This document shows, in pieces, positions 27,167 through 35,098 of a stretch of DNA of 64,000 bases; position 1 is the first letter of the stretch; each line of letters begins with the position of its first letter. The stretch covers positions 9,571-73,570 of the forward strand of contig DATAYM010000086.1 of assembly GCA_036272595.1 (NCBI GenBank). The letters are read 5' to 3'. The notes under the pieces were generated by a model. It worked only from the letters and a program-made list of their open reading frames with translations, was not told the DNA's origin and ran no database searches. The stretch is from Poindextera sp036272595 (GTDB lineage Bacteria; Pseudomonadota; Alphaproteobacteria; Caulobacterales; Caulobacteraceae). The translations under genes were made by a program, and so were the position numbers.

Positions 27167-27414
27167 CCGCGAGCCCCTGTTCGAGGCGCACGTCAAGCGC
27201 ATATCTAATAAGGACTCTGCGTAAGTTTCGTACTGCAACTGACCAGGTTTCCGGCACGGCATAGTGCGCCGCAGCATTTCCCGGCGAATTCACCAGATAC
27301 CGATTGCGCCGCGCCCTGAACCACCGCATCAGGTCGCCAACGACCAGTGACAGAGTCTTCAGGAAGCGTTCGGGCGAGGGGTTTCCTCAAACCTCAAGTC
27401 TGGAAAAAACCATC

Positions 27415-27696
27415 ATGTTTCGCACTACGGCGCTTGCTCTCGCCATCGGCGCGCTGGCCCTTCCGGCCGTCGCGTCCACCAGCATCACCGTCAGCCTCTC
27501 GGGCCTGAACGCCAGGACCGCTCACACCGCGATCGTCCGGGCCGCCCAGACCGCCTGCAGGACCGAACTCCGTGACGATAGCCCGCTCCAACTCTCCTAT
27601 GACTGGACCGAATGCCTGACCGGCGCCATCGCCGGCGCCGAAGCCAACATGCCGAAGGAGGCCAGCCTGACCCAGCCGCGCCTGGCCAGCCGCTAG
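27415..27696 (+). CDS. Small secreted UrcA-like protein
   Basis: A 93-residue exported protein with a clear signal peptide (MFRTTALALAIGALALPAVAS, cleavage near residue 20). The mature part (SITVSLSGLNARTA, then two Cys about 13 residues apart and a following A-x-x-A pattern) resembles the UrcA family of small periplasmic proteins with one disulfide, common in Caulobacterales and sphingomonads and of unknown function. The start is the ATG at 27415; the ribosome site is weak (GGAAAA). It is not in an operon: the downstream gene is convergent. Confidence 0.65.
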   Translation: MFRTTALALAIGALALPAVASTSITVSLSGLNARTAHTAIVRAAQTACRTELRDDSPLQLSYDWTECLTGAIAGAEANMPKEASLTQPRLASR

Positions 27697-27788
27697 CAGC
27701 GTGGTCCGCGCGGGCGCGGCCAAAACCGCGGCAGCCGTTTCTGATCCTTCTCCCCTCCGTGGGGGGAAGGATATCGCTCTGGCCAGGC

Positions 27789-28649
27789 TCAACCGGCCAG
27801 CACCGCCTTGATGGCGCCGTACCGATACGACGTGTGCCGATCGGTGTTGTCGAGCGAGAAGGTCATGTCCTTGGTCGCGCCGGTCAGGTGCACGATGTTG
27901 ATCTCTTCATAGGGATAGGTCGGGGCGACCAGCCGTTTCGACTTCAGGTTCAGGCCCGGCTGAGCCGCGTGGACCATCCAGTTGTTGATCGCCCGCAGCG
28001 GGTGGACTGACAGCCGGCCGCCGGCGATCAGCCGGTGCAGCGGCACCTGGTCGGAATAGTAGAGTTGCGGCGAGCGCGCGATCAGGTCGTGGACCTCGGC
28101 GAGCGCCTCCCGCCAGAGCGGCCAGAGCGGCGAGTCGGCCCGGGCGGCGAAAACCCCGGCGTTGAACATCGGCAGGGCGACGTGCCTGACCGCGTCGTCC
28201 GGGCCGTAGAGCCCGCGGTACAGGGACAGCAGGCGCTCGGACGGTATGGTCATACGGTAGTAGCTGGGATCCAGTTCCGGATGGGCGCACAGGTCGAGGA
28301 ACCGCGCGCTCTCGACGATCTGATCCAGGCCGGAGCGGTTCTGCACCCAGGTGTCGCCGTCCAGCCAGACATAGGTCTCGTAGCCGGGGAAGAACTCCGG
28401 AAGGCGCGGCTTGATCGCCAGGCAGGCAAGCCGGAAGCCCCGGGGCGGGTTGGCGGAAAAGCCGCTGTCGGCGACGTGGGCCACATCGTCGACGGCGGCC
28501 GCGATCTGCGCGGGGACCACGCCGTCGCCGACATGCACGAAGCCCACCGCCAACCCCTCCCGGCCGGCTTCACCGAGCGAGGTCAGGAGGTCGCTGACCA
28601 GGTCATAGTGGGCGCTGTCGCAGCCCGTGACGACAATGACCTTCGGCAC
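27789..28649 (-). CDS. Putative nucleotide-sugar glycosyltransferase-like protein
   Basis: A 286-residue cytoplasmic protein with a GT-A-like fold. It starts with the PKVIVVTGCDSAHYDLV strand-turn-helix, has LACLAIKPRLPEFFPGYETYVWLDGDTWVQ (the DGD is a DxD-type metal/nucleotide motif at about residue 98) and a later ALPMFNAGVFAARADS segment like GT8-type enzymes. No family name is certain. The start is GTG at 28649. It has no same-strand partner, so its acceptor is unknown. Confidence 0.68.
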   Translation of the reverse strand: MPKVIVVTGCDSAHYDLVSDLLTSLGEAGREGLAVGFVHVGDGVVPAQIAAAVDDVAHVADSGFSANPPRGFRLACLAIKPRLPEFFPGYETYVWLDGDTWVQNRSGLDQIVESARFLDLCAHPELDPSYYRMTIPSERLLSLYRGLYGPDDAVRHVALPMFNAGVFAARADSPLWPLWREALAEVHDLIARSPQLYYSDQVPLHRLIAGGRLSVHPLRAINNWMVHAAQPGLNLKSKRLVAPTYPYEEINIVHLTGATKDMTFSLDNTDRHTSYRYGAIKAVLAG

Positions 28650-28818
28650 ACGGGACCCGCTGGTTGGGATGGATCGGCGAGACTACGCAGCTTCGCCGCA
28701 CAGGTTCAATCCAATCCGGCTCGGCGCCGGAAGGGCCGGACTGGAAGCCCCGTCGGCGCTGGAAGCGCGCGGTCGCGGCGCCTATCTCCAGGGCTTGAGC
28801 CGCCTTGAGGAGCTTCCA

Positions 28819-29271
28819 ATGGCCGAAACCCGGAAAGCCCGCGCCGTCGGGTTCAATCACGTGGCGCTGGAGGTCGGCGATATCGACGAAGCGCTGGCCT
28901 TCTACGGCCGCCTGTTCAGCTTCGAGCTGCGCGGCAAGAGCGACGGCATGGCCTTCATCGACCTGGGCGACCAGTTCCTCGCCCTGCAGCGGGGCCGCAC
29001 GCAGCCGGCCGACGACGGCCGCCATTTCGGCTTGGTGGTCGACGACCGCGACGCCGTGCGCCAAGCCCTGGCCGAGGCCGGCGTCGAGGTGCTGCCCGGC
29101 CGCTTCCTCGACTTCTACGACCCCTGGGGCAACCGCTTCGAGATCGTCGACTACGCCGACATCCAGTTCTCCAAGGCCCCGAACGTGCTCCGCGGCATGG
29201 GGCTCAGCGGCCTTGAAAAAAGCAAGGCGGCGATCGAGGAACTCGCCGAAAAGGGCATGGCGCCGGACTGA
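28819..29271 (+). CDS. VOC superfamily (glyoxalase/bleomycin-resistance fold) protein
   Basis: A 150-residue protein with the paired beta-alpha-beta-beta-beta modules of the VOC fold: GFNHVALEVGDIDEALAFYGRLF at the N-terminus gives the first metal-ligand His, and FYDPWGNRFEIVDY the last (Glu). Members are dioxygenases, lyases or resistance proteins, and the substrate cannot be read here. The ATG at 28819 has TTGAGGAG seven bases upstream; the upstream open frame has no support. The C-terminus has an extra 30-residue helix (KSKAAIEELAEKGMAPD). Confidence 0.85.
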   Translation: MAETRKARAVGFNHVALEVGDIDEALAFYGRLFSFELRGKSDGMAFIDLGDQFLALQRGRTQPADDGRHFGLVVDDRDAVRQALAEAGVEVLPGRFLDFYDPWGNRFEIVDYADIQFSKAPNVLRGMGLSGLEKSKAAIEELAEKGMAPD

Positions 29272-29375
29272 GGCGCCGCCGGCGTCCTTGCGGGCTTCAC
29301 TTCGAAGGATAGGGCCCTGGCGGCAGCCCCTGATCCGGGGTGGCGGCGGCCAGATGGTCCTGCATGGTCCAGGGC

Positions 29376-30290
29376 CTAGACGGTCAGCACCACCTTGCCG
29401 TGGGGATGCTGGTCTTCCAGGAAGCGGTGGGCGTCGGCGGCCTGCGCCAACGGAAAGGTTCTGGCCACCTCCACCTTGACCTTTCCGGCGTCGATCAGCC
29501 CGGCGATGCGGCGCAGTTCGGCGCCGTTCGGGACGGCCATGTAGCGCTCCGCCTTCAGGTGTTTTTCCGCCGCCCGCGCCTTGTCGGGCTCCTGCACGGT
29601 CGAGATCAGCGTCCCGCCGTCCTTCAGCACCGCATAGGAGCGGGTCTGGGTGTCGCCGCCGATCAGGTCGTAGACCAGGTCGATGTCGTGGGCGACGTCC
29701 TCGAACCTCTGCCGCTCGTAGTCGATCGCCTCGTCGGCGCCGTAGCCGCGCACCGTCTCCAGGCCATCGCCGGACGCCGTGGCGAAGACGTAGGCGCCGG
29801 CGTCCTTGGCGAACTGCACGGCGAAGCCGCCGACCCCGCCGGAGCCGCCGTGGATCAGCACCCGCTGGCCCGCCTTCAGGCCACCGTGGTCGAACAGGCC
29901 CTGCCAGGCGGTGGTGGCGGCCAGCGGCACCGCCGCGGCGGCGACCATGTCGAGCGTCTCCGGCTTCGGCGCCGCGCCCCCGGGGACGACGCCGGCATAT
30001 TCGGCATAGCCGCCGTCCGCCCAGTCGAGATGGGCGTAGACCTCGTCGCCGACCTTGAAATCGCCGGCTGCACTCTCGACGACGCCGGCGACGTCGCGGC
30101 CGAGGGTGATCGGCAGGTCCGCCTCGGTCACCCGCGGATAACCGCCGCGGCGGATCTTGTAATCCACCGGGTTGACGCTGGCCGCCGCCACCCGGATCAG
30201 CATCTTGCCGCCCTCGGTCGAGGGTCGGTCGATCTCGTCCAGCTGCAGGACCTCGGGACCGCCGAAACGGTGGATGCGGACGGCTTTCAT
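29376..30290 (-). CDS. NADPH:quinone oxidoreductase-like, zinc-free MDR family
   Basis: A 304-residue medium-chain dehydrogenase/reductase that lacks the structural-zinc Cys cluster, as in quinone oxidoreductases. MKAVRIHRFGGPEVL is the standard start, followed by SVNPVDYKIRRG and the NADPH-binding loop IHGGSGGVGGFAVQFAK near residue 145. It probably reduces quinones or enones with NADPH. The ATG at 30290 has GGAG nine bases upstream, and the much longer open frame is rejected. It lies 58 bases downstream of glpK on the same strand and could be the tail of that operon. Confidence 0.9.
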   Translation of the reverse strand: MKAVRIHRFGGPEVLQLDEIDRPSTEGGKMLIRVAAASVNPVDYKIRRGGYPRVTEADLPITLGRDVAGVVESAAGDFKVGDEVYAHLDWADGGYAEYAGVVPGGAAPKPETLDMVAAAAVPLAATTAWQGLFDHGGLKAGQRVLIHGGSGGVGGFAVQFAKDAGAYVFATASGDGLETVRGYGADEAIDYERQRFEDVAHDIDLVYDLIGGDTQTRSYAVLKDGGTLISTVQEPDKARAAEKHLKAERYMAVPNGAELRRIAGLIDAGKVKVEVARTFPLAQAADAHRFLEDQHPHGKVVLTV

Positions 30291-30348
30291 CGGAGGCTCC
30301 TGGCTTCGCCTGGATAACGGCGGCCCGACGTCCGGCGTTCCTTTCGGC

Positions 30349-31785
30349 TCAGCGATAGACCTGCGCCCGCCAGGCCTCGTGGCGGGCGGTCGCCTCGTCG
30401 GCGCGGATGCGCGGCTCGAACAGCCGGTCGTGACGGGTGAAGGCGGCGGCCTCGACGTCGCCGAGCAGACCGACCCCGCGGCCGGCGGCGATCGCCGCGC
30501 CGGCGGCGGCCGCGTCCCGCAGGGCATGGCGGGCCACCGGCAGGCCGGTGATGTCGGCCTGGGCCTGCAGCAGCGTATCGCTGGCCGCCAGACCGCCGTC
30601 GGCCTTCAGCGCCGTCGGCTTCGGCAGCTCGGTCGATGCGGCGATATGGTCGAGGATTTCCCGCACCCGGAAGGCGACCCCCTCCAGGGCGGCGCGGGCG
30701 ATCTCGGCCGGCCCGGTGGCGCCGCTGAGGCCGTTCAGGACCGCCCGGCGCGACGGGTCGCCGTGCGGCGCCCCGAGGCCGTGCAGGGCCGGCAGGAAGG
30801 CGACGCCGCCGGCGTCCGCCGCCGAAGCCGCCAGCGCCTCGAAGGCGGTGTGGTCGCCCAGCCGCATGGTCCGCCGCAGCCAGTCCACCGCCGCGCCGGC
30901 GGAAAACACCATGCCCTCCAGGCAGAACCGCGTCTCGCCCGCCACATGGGAGACCACGAACGGCGGGGTGGACATGCCGGCGAACACGAAGCCGCCGCCG
31001 GTGCCGGCGTCCAGCGTGGCCGAGGTGCCGTAGGTGACCTTGACCGCGCCGGCGGTCTCGGCGCCGTGGCCGATCAGGGCGCTCTGCTGGTCGGCGACGA
31101 TGGCGGCGACCGGAATCTCGGCGCCGATGACCGCGCGCGCGGTGGTCCCGATCGGTCCCCAGGTATCGACCAGCTTCGGCAGGATGGATTCATCCAGGCC
31201 CTGCAGCCCGAGCAGGGCGCGGTTCCAGCCCAGGCTGCCCAGGTCCAGATACCCCGTGGGCCAAGCCTGGCTGCGGTCGGTGGCGTGGACGCCGCCGGTC
31301 AGCTTCCAGACCAGGAAGGCGTCGATATTGCCCACCGCGAGCCGTCCGGCCGCGGCCAGCGCCTGGGCGTCCGGAATGCCTGCGAGCAGCGCCTCCAGCT
31401 TGGCGGCGGCCTGCTGCGGGGCGATGGCGTAGCCGGCCGCCCGCAGCGCCTCGGCCCGCTCGGTCCCGCGCAGGTCGCTCCAGACGATCATCGGCCCGAG
31501 CGTCCGGCCGTTGCTCTTGTCCCAGGCGACCAGGCTGGTGCGCTGGGTGGTGACGCCGATCGCCGCCAGGTCGGCCGGTTCGCGCCCCGCCGCCGCCAGC
31601 GCCATGCGGGTCAGCCGCAGGACGCGCCGCCAGATCGCCCTGGCGTCCTGCTCGACCCGACCGGGCGCCGGCGAGACCGAGCGGACCGGCGCCGAGGCGC
31701 GCGCCACCAACTCGCCGCCGGCCGAGAACAGGCACGCGCGCGCTGTGGTGGTGCCGGCGTCGATGGCCAGCAAAAGCTCAGGCAT
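30349..31785 (-). CDS. glpK: Glycerol kinase, FGGY family
   Basis: Phosphorylates glycerol to sn-glycerol-3-phosphate with ATP. At 478 residues it is slightly shorter than the usual 495-500. The FGGY N-terminus LLLAIDAGTTTARACLF is followed by VTTQRTSLVAWDKSNG (the conserved QR contact) and KVTYGTSATLDAGTGG. DGGLAASDTLLQAQADITG is the C-terminal signature. The ATG at 31785 overlaps the stop of the preceding flavoprotein gene by 8 bases. No glpF facilitator or GlpR regulator is nearby. An FGGY kinase for another polyol is possible but less likely beside glpD. Confidence 0.87.
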   Translation of the reverse strand: MPELLLAIDAGTTTARACLFSAGGELVARASAPVRSVSPAPGRVEQDARAIWRRVLRLTRMALAAAGREPADLAAIGVTTQRTSLVAWDKSNGRTLGPMIVWSDLRGTERAEALRAAGYAIAPQQAAAKLEALLAGIPDAQALAAAGRLAVGNIDAFLVWKLTGGVHATDRSQAWPTGYLDLGSLGWNRALLGLQGLDESILPKLVDTWGPIGTTARAVIGAEIPVAAIVADQQSALIGHGAETAGAVKVTYGTSATLDAGTGGGFVFAGMSTPPFVVSHVAGETRFCLEGMVFSAGAAVDWLRRTMRLGDHTAFEALAASAADAGGVAFLPALHGLGAPHGDPSRRAVLNGLSGATGPAEIARAALEGVAFRVREILDHIAASTELPKPTALKADGGLAASDTLLQAQADITGLPVARHALRDAAAAGAAIAAGRGVGLLGDVEAAAFTRHDRLFEPRIRADEATARHEAWRAQVYR

Positions 31786-33175
31786 CGGGGACGAGCACGC
31801 CGGGGTTCATGATCCCGTTCGGGTCGATCGCCTGCTTGACGGCGCGCAGCAGCGCCGCGCCGGTCGCGCCCAGCTCCCGCTCCATATAGCCGCGCCGCGC
31901 CCGGCCGATGCCGTGGTGGTGCGAGAGGCTGCCGCCGTGGCGCTCGGTGGCCTCGAGAATCCGTTTCCACGCCTCGAAATAGGCGCTCTCCATGTCCGCC
32001 GGGTCCTGCGGCAGCACCGCGAAGGTGAAGTAGAGATTGAGCCCGCTGCGATAGACGTGGGAGCTGTGCGCCGAGGCGGCGAGGCAGCCGGGGATTTCCT
32101 TCAGGCTGGTCACCGCGTCGACATAGACGGACTCGATGCGGTCCCAGGCTGCGGACACTTCGACCGTGTCGGCGACCATGTTGCGATCGAGGATGGAGTC
32201 CCACGGCGGCACGGTGTTGCGGTGGTCCAGCCAGTGCTCGACGATGTCGGCGGGCGCGGGCGCGATCTCCATCCTCGCCGCCAGCGCCGCCAGCGCCGCC
32301 GCCTCGGCCTCGACCAGGGCCGCTGGCCCCTCGTGCACCATCAGGATGACGCACCTGGTCAGGCGGCCGTCCAGCCGGCGGCTTTCGCGCTCGTCGTACT
32401 GGCGCACCACCGGCGGGGTCCAGCCGGACTGGATCATCTCCCGCTGGAAGGCGAAACCGGTGCGCATGTCCGGGGCCTCGAAGGCCGAAAGGGCGCGGGC
32501 TTCCGGCGCCCGGCGTAGCGAAAAGGTGACGCCGGTGACCACCCCGAGCGTCCCTTCCGAACCCATGATCAGGTTGCGCAGGTCCGGCCCGGCCGAGGCG
32601 CGCGGGCCCTTGCCCAGCACGACGAGGTCGCCGTTCGGCAGCACCGCCTCGATGGAATGGACGATGTCCTCGATATTGCCATAGGCGGTGGAGAACTGGC
32701 CGGAGGCGCGGGTGGCGATCCAGCCGCCGACGCTGCTGATGGCCACCGACTGCGGCCAGTGCCCGATGGTCAGGCCCCGCGCCGCGACGGCGGCCTCGGC
32801 CTGCGCGCCGTTCTTGCCGGCGTCGAACGCGGCCAAGAGGTTGACCGGATCGATGGAGCGGACGCTGTCCATCGCCGACATGTCCAGCAGGAGGGCGTCG
32901 GTGCGGGCGACGACGCCGCCGACCACGCCGCTGCCCAGGCCGAACGGGATCACCGGGGTCCCGCGCGCGTTGGCCAGGCGCAGGGTCGCCTGCACGTCCG
33001 CGACCGAGCGCGGCCGCACCACCGCGGCAGGACGCGGGGCGCGAGCCTCGCCCCGGTCGCGCAAATGGCTGACCATCCAATAGTCGTGGCGGCGCTCGTC
33101 CAGCCGCGCCGGATCGGTCACCACCTGCGCCTCGTCGAGGGCCTGGCGCAGGGCCTCGATGGTCGGATTGGTCAT
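31778..33175 (-). CDS. FAD-binding oxidase resembling alkyl-dihydroxyacetone-phosphate synthase
   Basis: A 465-residue flavoprotein of the FAD_binding_4 / FAD-oxidase_C type. The FAD domain carries PFGLGSGVVGG (about residue 77) and IMGSEGTLGVVTG (about 190). The C-terminal half has YRSGLNLYFTFA and the triple-His motif SLSHHHGIGRARRGY (about 410), equivalent to the His cluster in eukaryotic AGPS, which makes ether lipids from acyl-DHAP. Overlaps of ATGA with glpD upstream and 8 bases with glpK downstream make it a full operon member. The product may be an ether-lipid precursor or simply an oxidised glycerol derivative; lactate/glycolate oxidases share the fold. Confidence 0.82.
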   Translation of the reverse strand: MTNPTIEALRQALDEAQVVTDPARLDERRHDYWMVSHLRDRGEARAPRPAAVVRPRSVADVQATLRLANARGTPVIPFGLGSGVVGGVVARTDALLLDMSAMDSVRSIDPVNLLAAFDAGKNGAQAEAAVAARGLTIGHWPQSVAISSVGGWIATRASGQFSTAYGNIEDIVHSIEAVLPNGDLVVLGKGPRASAGPDLRNLIMGSEGTLGVVTGVTFSLRRAPEARALSAFEAPDMRTGFAFQREMIQSGWTPPVVRQYDERESRRLDGRLTRCVILMVHEGPAALVEAEAAALAALAARMEIAPAPADIVEHWLDHRNTVPPWDSILDRNMVADTVEVSAAWDRIESVYVDAVTSLKEIPGCLAASAHSSHVYRSGLNLYFTFAVLPQDPADMESAYFEAWKRILEATERHGGSLSHHHGIGRARRGYMERELGATGAALLRAVKQAIDPNGIMNPGVLVPDA

Positions 33176-34797
33176 GCGGTCTCGGCTCCCACGGGCGCCA
33201 CGGCCCTGATTTCGGCAAGCGCCTCGGCGCGAAGGCCGCGGCAATGGTCGATCTGGCGGCGGCCTTCGTCGGCCGTCCAGCCCAGCAGCGGCGCCATGGC
33301 CTGGGCGGCGGCGTCCAGGGCCGGGAAGGCCGGATCGAGGTCGAACCAGGCCCGCGCGCTCCGTCGCACCCAGTAGTCCTCCAGGGTCAGCGCGCCCTCG
33401 TGCAGCACCGCGTGCGTTGCCTCCGCCGCCGCGCCGTCGCCCGCCGCATCGGCTTCCGAGCCGTACAACCCGACGCGCCGCGCCGCCGTGTCGGGGTCCG
33501 CGCCGGCCGCGACCAGCGCGCGAACGGCGGCCGCGGGGTCGACGTCGCCGCCGGGCAGGGGCTGCTCGGCGGTGCGGCTCCTGGCCGGTTTGCGGCCGAG
33601 GGTCTGCTCGATCTGGTCGACCACCCGCTCGGCCATCCTGCGGTAGGCGGTCAGCTTGCCGCCGGCGATGGACAGCACCCCGGCCGGACCGGTCCACAGC
33701 TCGTCCTTGCGCGAGATGTCCGAGGCCGACTTGCCGTCTTCGCCCACCAGCGGCCGCACCCCCGACCAGGCCGAGGCGATGTCGGCGCGGGTCAGCGGCC
33801 GCACCCGGAACCACTCGGCGACGCCGGCCAGCAGATAGTCGGCGTCGGCGCGGGTGATCTCCGGCCAGTCCTCGGTGGCCGGATGGAAGGTGTCGGTGGT
33901 GCCGATGTAAGTCGTCTTACCCTTCGGCACCGCAAAGATGCTGCGCCGGTCGGGAGCCGGGAAGATGACGGTGCGCGAGACCGGCAGCGCGTCGCGCGGG
34001 ACCACCAGGTGCACGCCCTTGGTCAGCTTCAGCCGGCCGGCGGCGTCCGGCGCCTCCAGGGCGCGGATCGCGTCGACCCAGGGTCCGGCGGCGTTGACGA
34101 GCACGCGCCCGGTCACGTGCGCCGTCCGCGCGCCGGCGCCGGGCAGGGTGTCGCGGACGGCGACGCCGACGGCGCGGCCGTTGTCGGCGAGCATGGCCTC
34201 GACGGCGCAATAGTTGGCGACTGTCGCGCCGCTGGCGGCGGCGCTGCGCACATTGGTCAGGGTCAGCCGCGCGTCGTCGGTAAGATATTCCGGATAGACC
34301 ACCGCCCCGGCCAGGCCGTCGGCCCTGACCGCCGGCTCGTTGGCCTCGAGCTCGGCATGGGACCAGACCTCGTGCTTGCGGCTCTTCGGCACGCCGCCGA
34401 GCTTTTCGAAGGTCCAGAGTCCCGCGCGCAGCTTGGCGATGGTGGCGCCGGTCTTGGCGGGCATGACGAAGGGGGTCTCGCGGGCCAGGTGCGGGGCGAT
34501 GGCCTGGACGATCTTCCGCTCCGAGGCCGCCTCGCGCACCAGGGCGATGTCGCCCATCGGCAGGTAGCGCAGGCCGCCATGGATCATCTTCGACGAACGG
34601 CTGCTGGTCCCGGAGCCGAAGTCCCGCGCCTCGACCAGGGCGACGCTCAAGCCGCGCATGGCCGCATCGCGCGCCACCCCGGCCCCGGTGATGCCGCCGC
34701 CGATCACCACCACGTCGAAGGCCTGGGCGGCCAGGGCCTCGAACAGCCGGTCGCGCCCGCGCAGGTCGAGCGATCCTGGTCCTTGCGCCACCGGCAT
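33172..34797 (-). CDS. glpD: Glycerol-3-phosphate dehydrogenase, FAD-dependent
   Basis: Membrane-associated enzyme oxidising glycerol-3-phosphate to dihydroxyacetone phosphate and passing electrons to quinone. At 541 residues it is normal length. The Rossmann motif DVVVIGGGITGAGVARDAA is near residue 28, then GTSSRSSKMIHGGLRYL, the GlpD substrate-site signature, near 62. IGTTDT and SIAGGKLTAYRRMAE follow, and the C-terminal accessory domain covers the last 130 residues. First gene of the glpD-flavoprotein-glpK operon; its stop overlaps the next ATG. Confidence 0.93.
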   Translation of the reverse strand: MPVAQGPGSLDLRGRDRLFEALAAQAFDVVVIGGGITGAGVARDAAMRGLSVALVEARDFGSGTSSRSSKMIHGGLRYLPMGDIALVREAASERKIVQAIAPHLARETPFVMPAKTGATIAKLRAGLWTFEKLGGVPKSRKHEVWSHAELEANEPAVRADGLAGAVVYPEYLTDDARLTLTNVRSAAASGATVANYCAVEAMLADNGRAVGVAVRDTLPGAGARTAHVTGRVLVNAAGPWVDAIRALEAPDAAGRLKLTKGVHLVVPRDALPVSRTVIFPAPDRRSIFAVPKGKTTYIGTTDTFHPATEDWPEITRADADYLLAGVAEWFRVRPLTRADIASAWSGVRPLVGEDGKSASDISRKDELWTGPAGVLSIAGGKLTAYRRMAERVVDQIEQTLGRKPARSRTAEQPLPGGDVDPAAAVRALVAAGADPDTAARRVGLYGSEADAAGDGAAAEATHAVLHEGALTLEDYWVRRSARAWFDLDPAFPALDAAAQAMAPLLGWTADEGRRQIDHCRGLRAEALAEIRAVAPVGAETA

Positions 34798-34877
34798 CCT
34801 CCCGTCGAGCTTCCCCCGCCCAGTCCTCTAGACCGGGCGGCCCGCGCTTGCGAGAGGCGCCGCCGGCGCCCTTGCCG

Positions 34878-35015
34878 TCAGCTCCAGGGAATCACCTGGC
34901 AGACCAGCACCGCGGCGATGGCCAGAACCACGATGGCGAAAGGCAGCGCCGCGATCGACGTCCAGCTTGCGGACCAGTGGAAATGCGGTCCGTGGAACAT
35001 GTGGCCGGTTGGCAT
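34878..35015 (-). CDS. Tiny His-rich membrane protein, 45 residues
   Basis: A 45-residue open frame with a very strong ribosome site: AAGGAGG ends six bases before the ATG at 35015. The first 14 residues hold four His (MPTGHMFHGPHFHW), followed by one membrane helix (about residues 20-40) and the end QVIPWS. The base pattern is protein-like (GC-rich third positions). I recognise no family. The His-rich head suggests metal contact or regulation of a membrane partner, which is inference. Two palindromes lie 23-55 bases upstream of the start. The protein is too short for most gene callers. Confidence 0.65.
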   Translation of the reverse strand: MPTGHMFHGPHFHWSASWTSIAALPFAIVVLAIAAVLVCQVIPWS

Positions 35016-35037
35016 CGTGGTCCTCCTTACGCGAGGC

Positions 35038-35051
35038 TTTCCATATGGAAA
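35038..35051. promoter_or_regulatory. Perfect palindrome upstream of the 45-residue gene
   Basis: TTTCCATATGGAAA, a perfect 14-base palindrome, is AT-rich against the local background and lies 23 bases upstream of the small gene's ATG. Probably an operator overlapping its promoter; the cognate regulator is not evident. Confidence 0.45.
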
Positions 35052-35057
35052 CAATGT

Positions 35058-35070
35058 ATCATGGCATGAT
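35058..35070. promoter_or_regulatory. Second palindrome upstream of the 45-residue gene
   Basis: ATCATG-G-CATGAT, six-base perfect arms with a 1-base centre, lies 7 bases beyond the first palindrome. Two different palindromes this close, in a gap of only 83 bases, suggest control by one dimer binding twice or by two regulators. Confidence 0.4.
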
Positions 35071-35098
35071 TAGTCGCATTCCGGGCGCAAAATTCCGA

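Noticed and set aside
25953..27329. A 458-codon minus-strand frame opposite iolB
   Set aside because: Antisense to a clear IolB. Only its last 75 codons lie outside iolB and they run through a repeat.
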